Source of the DNA: Ignavibacteriales bacterium
GTDB lineage: Bacteria > Bacteroidota > Ignavibacteria > Ignavibacteriales > Ignavibacteriaceae
DNA length: 9,112 nucleotides
Direction: 5' to 3'
NCBI GenBank assembly: GCA_003142915.1
Contig: PLNZ01000091.1
Span: 1-9,112, forward strand
The notes below the pieces were generated by a model that saw only the letters and a list, made by a program, of their open reading frames with translations, had not been told where the DNA came from and searched no databases. Positions 1 through 7,527 of this stretch are shown here, in pieces (position 1 is the first letter of the stretch; each line of letters opens with the position of its first letter). A program made the translations under genes and the position numbers.

Positions 1-1280
1 GTAAGATATGGATACGCAGAAAGAAGTAATGCTCCTATGCCGCTGGAAATAGGGGTTGAGAATGATGTCCCATCTCCTACTTCATAGCTACTAAAGCCGC
101 TACTGACATCGGCACCAAAAGCTTCAACACCCTGTGCAACTACATCAGGTTTTATTCGGCCGTCGGCTGTGGGACCACGAGAACTGAAATCGGCTAAATT
201 ATTTTCGGAATCAACAGCTCCTGCCGCGATGATGTCCAGCGCATCGGCGGGAGTATCAATAATATTCCATGAATCCCCCCCCTCATTTCCTGCTGCTGTA
301 AAAGTTAATACTCCCCTTTGGAAAGCAAGATTTGCTGCCTTGGCGCAGATTGTGGTTATGCCATTCATATCTGCGGGTGTATAAGAATAAGTAGTATCAT
401 CAAAAATATTGTATCCTAAAGAACTTGTCGTTAAATCAACACCGAGGCTTTCCATCCATTCAAGCGCAGCAGCATAATTATCTTCTTCAATATGTGATTC
501 ACTCCTGTCATCTTCGGTCTTGGCAAGAATAAAGCTGGCCCCGTAAGCAGAACCAATGATAGAACTATCTTTATTTCCCCCGATAATCGAAAAAACCATA
601 GTGCCATGATACCCGTAAACTGTATTCTGTGAAGGTTGTGGTGCTGTTGAAGAATCATGAAATACAAAATTATATTCGGCTAAAACTTTTGCATTAACTA
701 ATGACTCATGCTCTTTCCAGATAAAGCCGTCATCAAGAATTCCAACTATAACTCCTGCTCCATTTATTCCTTTTGAGTGTACAATTGGAATATCCGATAA
801 ATTAAGCTGGCCATAAGCTCCCCCATAATCAATTTGGGTTGGTACTCCAGATGTTTTTTCAATTCCGGTTTTTGAAAAAGTTTTTTCTTTGGTAAATTTT
901 ATAATTCTTACCGGTTCAACAGATTTAACAAATGGTGATGATGTTACTTGACTAATTTGCTCACTTGTCAGATAAGCCGATACCGCATTAAACCATCTAA
1001 GCTGATTTTCAATTTTAATTCCCATAGCCTGTAAATTATTTATATAATCTTTGTTTAGGGAAAAATCTTCAAAAGTAATTATATTATCCTTACCCATTAC
1101 TTTCTCTCTGCGGGTAATGCTGTGCGCCATTAAATGATTAACAGCTTCTATATATGCAGCACTATTTTTATCAAGGACATTAGTCGGATTTATTCCTTTA
1201 TCCTTAAAATAGATTAAATATTTATTTTGAGAAAAAGTAAAAGGTATTATCAACAAAAAGAGGACGAATATATTCTTCAT
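1..1280 (-). CDS. Secreted subtilisin-like (S8 family) serine protease, C-terminus beyond window
   Basis: Partial gene: about 426 codons are open from an ATG at 1280 to the left edge with no stop. The start MKNIFVLFLLIIPFTFSQ is a typical Sec signal peptide, so the product should be exported. Residues about 19-120 look like an inhibitor-type propeptide beginning NKYLIYFKDK. The peptidase domain follows, with the full catalytic set visible: Asp183 in GILDDGF (codon 734-732), His225 in YGYHGTMV (codon 608-606), oxyanion Asn332 in AAGNEGG (codon 287-285) and Ser406 in GTSFSTP (codon 65-63). No motif residue is missing, so it is probably active. There is no clear ribosome-binding site before the ATG. 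It lies 109 bases after lepB and is probably transcribed separately. A run of eight G bases interrupts the codons just after Asn332. Any C-terminal sorting domain would be outside the window. Substrate unknown. Confidence 0.93.
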   Translation of the reverse strand, partial: MKNIFVLFLLIIPFTFSQNKYLIYFKDKGINPTNVLDKNSAAYIEAVNHLMAHSITRREKVMGKDNIITFEDFSLNKDYINNLQAMGIKIENQLRWFNAVSAYLTSEQISQVTSSPFVKSVEPVRIIKFTKEKTFSKTGIEKTSGVPTQIDYGGAYGQLNLSDIPIVHSKGINGAGVIVGILDDGFIWKEHESLVNAKVLAEYNFVFHDSSTAPQPSQNTVYGYHGTMVFSIIGGNKDSSIIGSAYGASFILAKTEDDRSESHIEEDNYAAALEWMESLGVDLTTSSLGYNIFDDTTYSYTPADMNGITTICAKAANLAFQRGVLTFTAAGNEGGDSWNIIDTPADALDIIAAGAVDSENNLADFSSRGPTADGRIKPDVVAQGVEAFGADVSSGFSSYEVGDGTSFSTPISSGIGALLLSAYPYL

Positions 1281-1389
1281 ATGAACTTAAAAATTGGATT
1301 TTTAAAAGAAGCACCTAACGATTTAAATTACTTTCGGTTAATATATATTACATGTTCCAAACTAAAAAACACATTTCTAGTACCACTGA

Positions 1390-2310
1390 TTAATGTATAA
1401 TCTTAAGTATCCTGCTCCACCTGATGGAATGGAAAAATGCCTGCAGGCTAACAGGAAGCTCCCAAGACCAATATACAAGTATAGTTTTACCAATAATGTT
1501 ATCTTCCGGCAGAAATCCACAATAACGGCTGTCCATGCTGTCATCGCGACTGTCTCCCATTACAAAGTAATAATTTTTTGTAAATTCGTATTTCCTAGCA
1601 GGTATGCCGTTAATTGTAATTACAGTGCCTTCAAAACTTACTATTTTTGAAGCTTGTTCTCTTTCAATAAGTATTTCCCATTCATTTATATTCTTAGGAT
1701 TCAGGTCAACGGTCATCCCGTTTTTAGGAATTACAACCGGTCCATAATTATCACTATTCCAATTTCTTCCCTGCGGAAAAATTCTTTTGTCAGCTATACC
1801 GCTGTTCAAAATATTGAGCCGGGATATAAAAGCATTAGGCGGAAGAGGAATTTTATTTTTATTGATATAAACCGTTTTATTTATAATTTGAAGAGTATCA
1901 CCAGGACAGCCGATAATACGTTTGATAAAATCGATTTCACCAGCAGGCTGAATTTCATCCAAGTTACCGGGATACCTGAATACGATGACATCATTCAGTT
2001 TTGGCGAAGATGTATTTATAATCTTAAAGTACGGGAAGGTAATATTTGTAAGCGGTATAGTCCTTGGCGTTGAAATTGTATAAGCAGATTTATTAACAAT
2101 AATAAAATCACCTGCCAGCAACGTATTTTCCATTGAACCTGTTGGGATTACATCTGCTTCAATAAAAAACATTTTTATAATTAGCGCCGCCGCAAGAGCA
2201 ATAAGGATTGCACGAATGAATCCTTTTGTTCTAAAATGCCGGTCTGAATGATCTTCTTTATTTAAGAGTTTTTCGGGATTATTGATATTTTGAATTTCCT
2301 CGGGGCACAA
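1390..2310 (-). CDS. lepB: Signal peptidase I
   Basis: Type I signal peptidase, which cleaves signal peptides from exported proteins at the outer face of the cytoplasmic membrane by a Ser/Lys dyad. The 306-residue protein has a charged cytosolic N-terminus, one membrane anchor at about residues 31-50, the catalytic serine in PTGSM (Ser59), the general-base lysine in FIKRIIGCPGD (Lys130), and the conserved box GDSRDDSMDSR at 252-262. Between about residues 155 and 240 lies the longer periplasmic beta insertion seen in Gram-negative enzymes. The start is TTG at 2310: the upstream frame hits TGA within about 25 bases, an AGG lies 8 bases before the TTG, and the next Met (residue 47) is inside the anchor. 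It follows lepA by 14 bases and should be co-transcribed with it. GDSR in place of the commoner GDNR is a mild variation. Confidence 0.95.
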   Translation of the reverse strand: MCPEEIQNINNPEKLLNKEDHSDRHFRTKGFIRAILIALAAALIIKMFFIEADVIPTGSMENTLLAGDFIIVNKSAYTISTPRTIPLTNITFPYFKIINTSSPKLNDVIVFRYPGNLDEIQPAGEIDFIKRIIGCPGDTLQIINKTVYINKNKIPLPPNAFISRLNILNSGIADKRIFPQGRNWNSDNYGPVVIPKNGMTVDLNPKNINEWEILIEREQASKIVSFEGTVITINGIPARKYEFTKNYYFVMGDSRDDSMDSRYCGFLPEDNIIGKTILVYWSWELPVSLQAFFHSIRWSRILKIIH

Positions 2311-2324
2311 ACTATTTACCTGTT

Positions 2325-4118
2325 TTAATCTTCAATCTGTAATACCGCTAAAAATGCCTCCTGCGGAATTTCAACATTCCCCACCTGTTTCATCCGCTTT
2401 TTCCCTTCTTTCTGTTTCTCCAATAGTTTTCTTTTCCTGCTTATATCGCCGCCATAACATTTTGCAAGAACATTTTTTCTCAAAGCTTTAACAACCGATT
2501 TGGAAATTACTTTTGATCCAATAGCTGCCTGAATATCTATTTCAAACATCTGCCTCGGGATAAGTTCCTTTAATTTGCTGCAAACTTTTCTACCCCAATC
2601 ATATGATTTATCTTTATGTACAATCATTGAAAGGGCGTCCACAGGCTCATTATTAAGTAGAATATCCAGTTTTACCAAATCTGATTCTATATAGCCCATA
2701 TATTCATAATCAAATGAGGCATAGCCGCGTGACATTGATTTCAGTTTATCATAAAAATCAAAAATAATTTCAGATAATGGAAATTCATATTGAAGATCAG
2801 CTCTTGTAGGATCAATATAAGTGGTATTCTTATAAGTACCGCGCTTTTCCATTGAAAGTTTCATAATGTTACCTACATATTCACTGGGGCAAACAATCTG
2901 CGCTTTTACATAAGGTTCCTCTATACGATCTATATCTCCGACAGGGGGCATCATTGCAGGATTATCAACTATTAGTTTTTCATTTTTTTTATTGTAGACA
3001 TAGTATTCAACATTTGGAAGAGTTGTGATAATTGATTGATTATATTCTCTAAGCAGACGTTCCTGCACTATTTCCATATGAAGCATTCCCAAAAACCCGC
3101 ATCTGAATCCGAATCCTAATGCCACGGATGTTTCCGGCTGATAAATAAGTGCGGAATCATTTAAACGGAATTTCTCAAGTGCATCGCGTAAATCTTCAAA
3201 CTTATCGGCATCTGTCGGATAAAGACCGCTATAGACCATTGGTTTAACATCTTTATAACCGGGTAATGGGTGTTCCGCACCGTTCTTTGCATGAGTTACA
3301 GTATCACCCACTTTAATGTTGTGGACTTCCTTTATCCCGGAAATAAGATAGCCAACATTACCGGCGGATAATTCATCAGTCTTAATCTTCTTTAAACCGA
3401 GTATTCCTATTTCTTCAGCTTCAATTACAGTATCAACTACAAAATATTTTATTTTATCGTTGGTTTTTAAGGTACCGTTAAATATTCTTATATAAGCAAT
3501 TGCGCCGCGATAAGCATCGAATATAGAATCGAAAATAAGCGCTTGTAACGGTTCATCAGGACTACCTTTTGGAGCAGGAATTTTTTTAACTACTTTTTCA
3601 AGAATTTCTTCTATCCCTATTTTGGATTTTGCGCTGGCAAGAATAATTTCATCAGAGTTGCAGCCGATAAGATCAATTATCTGTCCTTTTACCTTATCAA
3701 TCTCCGCGCTGGGAAGATCGATCTTATTTATAACGGGAATTATTTCCAGACCCGCCTCAATCGCCATATAGAGATTGCTTATTGTCTGAGCTTCTACACC
3801 CTGAGCGGCATCAACTACGAGCAATGCCCCTTCGCATGCAGCTAAAGATCTTGACACTTCATAAGAAAAGTCCACATGTCCGGGGGTGTCTATTAAGTTT
3901 AAGATATAATCCTGGTTATCACTTGCTTTATATTTCATTTGAATAGCATGCGATTTAATAGTAATTCCGCGTTCTCTTTCGAGCTCTAAATCATCCAAAA
4001 CCTGCGATTTTGCTTCGCGTTCGGATACTGTTCCTGTTTTTTCAAGCAGGCAATCCGCAATTGTAGACTTACCATGATCAATATGCGCAATAATGCAAAA
4101 ATTTCTAATATTATTCAT
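2325..4118 (-). CDS. lepA: Elongation factor 4 (LepA), ribosome-associated GTPase
   Basis: EF4/LepA is a translational GTPase related to EF-G that acts on the ribosome and has been linked to back-translocation, ribosome biogenesis and initiation. From the ATG at 4118 the protein is 597 residues, the usual family length. GTPase motifs are G1 AHIDHGKST (11-19), G2 GITIKS (51-56), G3 DTPGHVDF (77-84), G4 NKID (131-134) and G5 SAK (162-164). The EF-G-like domains follow, then the LepA-specific C-terminal domain with [20 protein letters not shown] and a final [12 protein letters not shown]. The frame also allows a TTG at 4127 three codons earlier. I chose the ATG because family members start immediately before the IRNF sequence. 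No Shine-Dalgarno site is visible. It is followed at 14 bases by lepB, as in E. coli, where the two also form an operon. Confidence 0.97.
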   Translation of the reverse strand: MNNIRNFCIIAHIDHGKSTIADCLLEKTGTVSEREAKSQVLDDLELERERGITIKSHAIQMKYKASDNQDYILNLIDTPGHVDFSYEVSRSLAACEGALLVVDAAQGVEAQTISNLYMAIEAGLEIIPVINKIDLPSAEIDKVKGQIIDLIGCNSDEIILASAKSKIGIEEILEKVVKKIPAPKGSPDEPLQALIFDSIFDAYRGAIAYIRIFNGTLKTNDKIKYFVVDTVIEAEEIGILGLKKIKTDELSAGNVGYLISGIKEVHNIKVGDTVTHAKNGAEHPLPGYKDVKPMVYSGLYPTDADKFEDLRDALEKFRLNDSALIYQPETSVALGFGFRCGFLGMLHMEIVQERLLREYNQSIITTLPNVEYYVYNKKNEKLIVDNPAMMPPVGDIDRIEEPYVKAQIVCPSEYVGNIMKLSMEKRGTYKNTTYIDPTRADLQYEFPLSEIIFDFYDKLKSMSRGYASFDYEYMGYIESDLVKLDILLNNEPVDALSMIVHKDKSYDWGRKVCSKLKELIPRQMFEIDIQAAIGSKVISKSVVKALRKNVLAKCYGGDISRKRKLLEKQKEGKKRMKQVGNVEIPQEAFLAVLQIED

Positions 4119-4202
4119 AAATTCCAAAGATTGAATTTTAAATATACTTACGGAATAAGAATATTGAAAGAAAGAAGAGGAAAGGGTAGTTATATATTAT
4201 GA

Positions 4203-4208
4203 ATTATA
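4203..4208 (-). promoter_or_regulatory. Possible -10 element for lepA-lepB
   Basis: A perfect TATAAT on the minus strand, about 85 bases upstream of the lepA ATG. No good TTGACA-like -35 hexamer lies 16-18 bases upstream, and AT-rich gaps give such boxes by chance. I offer it only as the best candidate in the gap. Confidence 0.22.
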
Positions 4209-4210
4209 CA

Positions 4211-4318
4211 CTAAAAATCAAGTTTAGCATCTTCAATTGACTTAACATTATAGTTTTTTTGAATAAACGGGAAAAGATTTTGTAAGTCCGGCAGTATATT
4301 TAATAAACTTCTTTTCAT
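4211..4318 (-). CDS. Possible 35-residue small ORF or gene remnant, unknown function
   Basis: An ATG at 4318 opens 35 codons ending in TAG at 4211. The translation begins MKRSLLNILPDLQNLFPFIQ and ends YNVKSIEDAKLDF. The codon mix (CTG, CCG, GAC and TTC among AT-rich codons) looks more like coding DNA than the surrounding gap. An in-frame TAA lies two codons before the ATG and no ribosome-binding site is visible. From memory, the pattern of a helical N-terminus followed by 'Y-x-V-K-S-I' recalls the start of MntA-type minimal nucleotidyltransferases, where a GSxxRGE motif normally follows. That motif is absent here, so the ORF could be a decayed, internally deleted copy. This resemblance is weak and the ORF may be chance. 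Confidence 0.3.
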   Translation of the reverse strand: MKRSLLNILPDLQNLFPFIQKNYNVKSIEDAKLDF

Positions 4319-4330
4319 GACTTAAAGTCA
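4318..4330. repeat. 13-base palindrome TGACTTAAAGTCA
   Basis: A perfect dyad (TGACTT, central A, AAGTCA) directly upstream of, and touching, the start of the small ORF at 4318. The symmetry suits a dimeric regulator site, but a single copy in an AT-rich gap could be chance. Confidence 0.3.
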
Positions 4331-4406
4331 AAGTACTTAACCTGCTTTTTTCACTAATTTTTAGCCAAAAAAGTACCTGAATACTTATTATGGTGTTCAA
4401 TGTGTC

Positions 4407-5348
4407 TCAGCTTTCTACTGCAATAGTTTCAAGGATAATTCCTTCCCGAAGGGCAAAGTCCGAGACGGTCATATTTTCAATTTTTAATAATTTAAATATT
4501 TGCCTAAGAATTATCAGTCCAGCCGGAATAATATCTGCACGCTTTTCTTCAATTCCTTTTATCTTCAATCTTTCTTCAAGCGTTTTCTTACTTAACACTT
4601 CGTCTGTAATCTTAAACAATTCTTCTTTTGTAAAGGGAAATCCATTAAGAACTTTAGCTCTTTCCCCTTCGCGATAGTAATGTATCATTGCAGCAACAGA
4701 TTGTATTGTACCGGAAGTTCCCACAGCAAAATCATACTTCTTATTGAAAATAATATCCGGATCAGCGTTTATTTCATCTTTGATCAATTGTTCACACTCC
4801 CGAATAGTTCCTTCAGTTAAAATATAATTCGGGAAGAATTTTTTACTTAATCGTACTGCGCCTGCCTTTATACTTGCGGTAAAAACCGACTTGCCGTCTT
4901 TCCCTAAAATAATTTCAGTACTTCCTCCGCCAATATCGATGCAAAGCACTGTTTTATTAGATAGTTCTAACGCTTTATTAACTCCTGCAAAAATTAATTC
5001 CGCTTCATGCTTACCGTCTATAATTTCCACCTTAATGCCGGTCAATTCTTTTACTGATCTAATGAAATCATCCCTGTTTCTTGCCTCTCTTACTGCGCTT
5101 GTAGCAACAGCCCGAATGTTAGCTTTATAATATTCAGCTAGTTTCTTGAAACGCCGTAATATTTTAATAGCTTGCTCCATTTCTTCCGTTGATATAAAGC
5201 TTAAATCCTTGCCCTGGCTAGAACCCAGCCGAATTACCTCTCTTTCCCTGTCCACGACTTTAAATGTACCATTTTCTTTCACCTGAACAATTATAAGGTG
5301 AAATGAATTTGTCCCCATATCAATTGCTGCAATATGCTTAGATGCCAT
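4407..5348 (-). CDS. Ppx/GppA family exopolyphosphatase / guanosine pentaphosphatase, short form
   Basis: A member of the ASKHA-fold Ppx/GppA family, which releases phosphate from the ends of inorganic polyphosphate chains and/or converts pppGpp to ppGpp in the cytoplasm. The 313-residue protein shows the phosphate-1 motif IDMGTNSFHL (9-18), VATSAVREARNR (81-92), the putative catalytic Glu115 in DGKHEAELIFAG, the phosphate-2 motif DIGGGSTEI (138-146) and VGTSGTIQSVAA (209-220). It stops after the two ASKHA lobes and lacks the C-terminal HD-like extension of the roughly 500-residue E. coli enzymes, so it is the short form common outside gamma-proteobacteria. Sequence alone does not decide between polyphosphatase and pentaphosphatase activity. 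The start is ATG at 5348; an AGGAAAG lies too far upstream (about 16 bases) to be a normal ribosome-binding site. It stands alone, with gaps of 200 bases before and 279 bases after. Confidence 0.93.
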   Translation of the reverse strand: MASKHIAAIDMGTNSFHLIIVQVKENGTFKVVDREREVIRLGSSQGKDLSFISTEEMEQAIKILRRFKKLAEYYKANIRAVATSAVREARNRDDFIRSVKELTGIKVEIIDGKHEAELIFAGVNKALELSNKTVLCIDIGGGSTEIILGKDGKSVFTASIKAGAVRLSKKFFPNYILTEGTIRECEQLIKDEINADPDIIFNKKYDFAVGTSGTIQSVAAMIHYYREGERAKVLNGFPFTKEELFKITDEVLSKKTLEERLKIKGIEEKRADIIPAGLIILRQIFKLLKIENMTVSDFALREGIILETIAVES

Positions 5349-5548
5349 GTTTTGTATATATAGTCTTTCCTGATTTGATAAATAAGAAAAAAAATAAGTT
5401 AAAAATCTCAGCCTTCGGTTAGCGCTTCCGGCTTATCCCTTTTATGTGCAAACTCACTCTTCAAAAAAAATAGTTTTATCGGTTTTAAATTTAAAGATGA
5501 TTGAACTAAAAATAAAAATTATTTTATTATTAAATTGAAATTTATTTT
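5349..5548. other. Intergenic region between the glycosyltransferase and ppx/gppA
   Basis: A 200-base, very AT-rich gap. The only GC-rich part is 5410-5435, which contains a weak inverted repeat followed on the minus strand by T runs. I found no ORF of interest and no clear promoter. Confidence 0.5.
5401..5433 (-). terminator. Possible weak intrinsic terminator after the folate/glycosyltransferase run
   Basis: On the minus strand AGCC (5433-5430) can pair with GGCT (5413-5410) around an inner CGG/CCG pairing with a bulge, and ATTTTT follows, with a further run of eight T bases downstream. The stem is short and imperfect. Its place after the last gene of a co-directional run and before ppx/gppA fits a terminator. 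Confidence 0.35.
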
Positions 5549-6640
5549 TTAGGCTTTTCTTTTTAAAATTGATTCGCATAATACATAAACATCTTCAACG
5601 GAAATATCATCAATAAACTCAGATTTTCTTATAAAAAGTTTGTTGCTTCCTATGGGCGCCCAGTTAAAAGGGTTAGTCGGCCCGAAAATGGAAACCTGCG
5701 GCGTAGAAGTTATTCCCGCCACATGCATTATTCCTGTATCGTTTGAGATAAAAAGATCAGACAAAGAAATTAAAGCGGCAACTTCGGTAATCTTTTTATT
5801 AATAAATAACCCTACATTAAATATAACCTTAGATTTTATAAAATCTATCTCTTCTTTATCTGAAGAACTGCCGGTTAAATAAAACTTAGCTCCGTAACTA
5901 TCTTTCAGCTTTTCCATAAGAGCGATGTATTTTTTAAGCGACCACCGGTTTGGAATTTTTCCAGCGCCTGCATGAAAACCGATCAATATCTCATCCCTGT
6001 TGGTTTTTATCCCAAGAATAAATTTCTCCGCTGTCTCAATATCATCCTTATCGAATGTTATTTCCGAGAGGAGATTATTTGTACTAATTCCAAACGGTCT
6101 TACAATATCAAGTATTCTATCCGCTACATTAGAATCAGGATGCGCACGCCAATCAAGTACTACACGCCTGTCAAATAAGAATTCGCTTTCATTCTTTTTA
6201 CCGTTTAGGCAGGAGGGACCAATTCTTGTTTTTGAATTAGTGAAACGTGCTATTAAATTACTTGTAAACGAAATTGAAACAGTAACCGGCACTATAACCA
6301 AATCATAGGATTCCCGCAGCAATTTGAAAAGTTCTACAAAATAAAAAGGGTTGCAAATTTTCTTTTTATCAAAAATAAAAAGCTTATCAATAAATTTATT
6401 CTTTACCAATCCTAAATAATTTTCCGGACTGACAAGTAATGTTAAATGACACCCGGGATAAGTTTCTTTTATTGCTCTTAAGATTGAAACCCCGGCAAGT
6501 ATATCCCCAAGCTGGTTGTGCTGGCGGACTATGAGGATGCTTCCCGGGTTACCTATATTAAGGCTCTTATTTTCAGGGACTTCTAATATTTTTTTAACAA
6601 AAGAATAAATAAAGTTGGAAAAGATATTATTAGCAGCCAT
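5549..6640 (-). CDS. Glycosyltransferase family 9 (ADP-heptose:LPS heptosyltransferase-like)
   Basis: A 363-residue GT-B-fold glycosyltransferase of the heptosyltransferase family (GT9), expected to add a sugar, typically heptose from an ADP-sugar, to lipopolysaccharide or another surface glycan at the inner face of the cytoplasmic membrane. The N-terminal Rossmann lobe has ILIVRQHNQLGDILAGVSIL (35-54), with Asp46 matching the catalytic Asp after the family's conserved Gly. The C-terminal lobe has GFHAGAGKIPNRW (221-233), FYLTGSSSDKEE (253-264) and the sugar-nucleotide motif ISNDTGIMHVAG (298-309) followed by SIFGPTNPFNWAP (317-329). Sugar and acceptor cannot be told from sequence. The ATG at 6640 lies 5 bases after the small membrane protein gene, so it probably shares its transcript. 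No Shine-Dalgarno site is seen. Confidence 0.93.
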   Translation of the reverse strand: MAANNIFSNFIYSFVKKILEVPENKSLNIGNPGSILIVRQHNQLGDILAGVSILRAIKETYPGCHLTLLVSPENYLGLVKNKFIDKLFIFDKKKICNPFYFVELFKLLRESYDLVIVPVTVSISFTSNLIARFTNSKTRIGPSCLNGKKNESEFLFDRRVVLDWRAHPDSNVADRILDIVRPFGISTNNLLSEITFDKDDIETAEKFILGIKTNRDEILIGFHAGAGKIPNRWSLKKYIALMEKLKDSYGAKFYLTGSSSDKEEIDFIKSKVIFNVGLFINKKITEVAALISLSDLFISNDTGIMHVAGITSTPQVSIFGPTNPFNWAPIGSNKLFIRKSEFIDDISVEDVYVLCESILKRKA

Positions 6641-6645
6641 TCGGA

Positions 6646-6849
6646 TTATTCTTGGTCTTTTGCGTCTTTTTTATCAGACTTTATCTCAATAAAATCTACT
6701 TCTTCTGCATCTTTATATTTTGATTCAGGGGGTGTGTTTTGTCCGTGATTATGCCTGCCTTTAACCTCAGGTATAAAAAACCTTAAAAACAATCTAAGCG
6801 CTTTATATATGACATAGATTACGAAACACCAAATAAACAGCTCAAACAT
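6646..6849 (-). CDS. Small membrane protein, unknown function (DUF4834-like architecture)
   Basis: A 67-residue protein with one hydrophobic, aromatic-rich segment at about residues 3-26 (ELFIWCFVIYVIYKALRLFL), then a hydrophilic tail of about 40 residues that is basic and Gly/His/Asn-rich at first and acidic/lysine-rich at the end (AEEVDFIEIKSDKKDAKDQE). With no signal-peptide cleavage pattern it is probably a single-pass anchor with a cytosolic tail. The layout resembles the small DUF4834-type proteins of Bacteroidota, but I cannot confirm membership. Its ATG overlaps the kinase stop by one base (TAATG), which suggests translational coupling, and an AAAAAGG lies 11 bases upstream. The glycosyltransferase starts 5 bases after its stop. 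It could tether one of its neighbours to the membrane, but that is a guess from position only. Confidence 0.8.
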   Translation of the reverse strand: MFELFIWCFVIYVIYKALRLFLRFFIPEVKGRHNHGQNTPPESKYKDAEEVDFIEIKSDKKDAKDQE

Positions 6850-7511
6850 TACTCATCAATCCTTTTTGATTCAGGTTTAAAATATTCCGTAAATGCTCTA
6901 TCTTCTCTAAAAATTTGTTTAAATAACTCATCAAAATCCTTGTCGCTGTTTACAAAATCTATTTCACTGGAATTAACTATCAGCAGAGGGGTTTCTTTGT
7001 ACCTAAAGAAGAAATGATTATAAGCTTCGACAAGTTCCTCAATGTAGCCTCTTGTAAGATTCCGTTCTATCTTTCGGTTTCTTCTTTTAATATTATACAT
7101 AAGCCTATCCATGCTTGATTGAAGATAGACAACTAAATCAGGTTTTCGCAAACTCCTGGAAAGTAGCGGGAAAAGTATTTCATACAATTTTAATTCTTCG
7201 CCGCTTAAATTCATATAAGCAAAGATTTTATCTTTATCGAACAAGTAATCGCAGACAATATACTCTATAAATAAATTTTCCTGGTTTAATTCCTGCTGCT
7301 GCTTAAACCTGTTTATAAGAAAGAACATCTGAGTTTGGAAAGCAAATCTTCTTCTGTCGGAATAAAATTTTTCCAGGAAAGGATTAACTTCAAACTGTTC
7401 AAGAACCGGTTCGGCATTTAATCTCTCTTTAAGCTTTCTTGCAAGAGATGTTTTACCGGCGCCGATAACGCCTTCTATTGCAATGTACCGTACTTCAGAT
7501 AATTCGCTCAA
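6849..7511 (-). CDS. Deoxynucleoside kinase (dNK family)
   Basis: A 220-residue cytosolic kinase that should phosphorylate deoxynucleosides (deoxyadenosine, deoxyguanosine or broader) to monophosphates for dNTP salvage. Visible motifs are the P-loop GVIGAGKT (14-21), the substrate-side LEQFEVNPFLEKFY (37-50), CDYLFDKDKIFAYMNL (87-102), which matches the family's 'DYLFDKDKIFA' block, and the arginine-rich lid RRNRKIERN (143-151). The base preference is not decided by these motifs. The start is TTG at 7511: TAA lies two codons upstream, no ATG occurs before the P-loop, and GGA sits 7 bases ahead of the TTG. It begins 16 bases after the folK stop; folK and dNK genes are often adjacent or fused in Bacteroidota. 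Its stop overlaps the ATG of the small membrane protein gene. Confidence 0.92.
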   Translation of the reverse strand: MSELSEVRYIAIEGVIGAGKTSLARKLKERLNAEPVLEQFEVNPFLEKFYSDRRRFAFQTQMFFLINRFKQQQELNQENLFIEYIVCDYLFDKDKIFAYMNLSGEELKLYEILFPLLSRSLRKPDLVVYLQSSMDRLMYNIKRRNRKIERNLTRGYIEELVEAYNHFFFRYKETPLLIVNSSEIDFVNSDKDFDELFKQIFREDRAFTEYFKPESKRIDE

Positions 7512-7527
7512 TGTTTATTCCGTTTGG

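Larger units (their letters stand above)
4128..4406. other. Intergenic region between ppx/gppA and lepA
   Basis: This 279-base AT-rich gap separates the phosphatase from lepA. Read on the minus strand it holds a 13-base palindrome (4318-4330), a possible 35-codon ORF (4211-4318) and a TATAAT box (4203-4208). I see no convincing terminator hairpin for the phosphatase gene. Confidence 0.6.

Noticed and set aside
169..667. Short ORFs on both strands within the protease region (71 and 78 codons)
   Set aside because: The continuous subtilase frame with all catalytic residues in register covers this DNA.
1281..1389. Small gene or terminator between lepB and the protease
   Set aside because: The longest ATG-started frame I traced there is only about 8 codons, and no stem followed by T bases is visible.
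1393..2073. Plus-strand ORFs of 85 and 139 codons opposite lepB
   Set aside because: They are antisense to a gene with full signal-peptidase motifs and show no recognisable domain; they are shadow frames.
4125..4127. TTG at 4127 as the lepA start
   Set aside because: It adds three residues before the ATG that family members use, and has no ribosome-binding site; the ATG at 4118 fits homologues better.
4390..6308. Plus-strand ORFs of 68-102 codons opposite ppx/gppA and the glycosyltransferase
   Set aside because: Low-complexity antisense translations of well-supported genes, with no start signals or family motifs.
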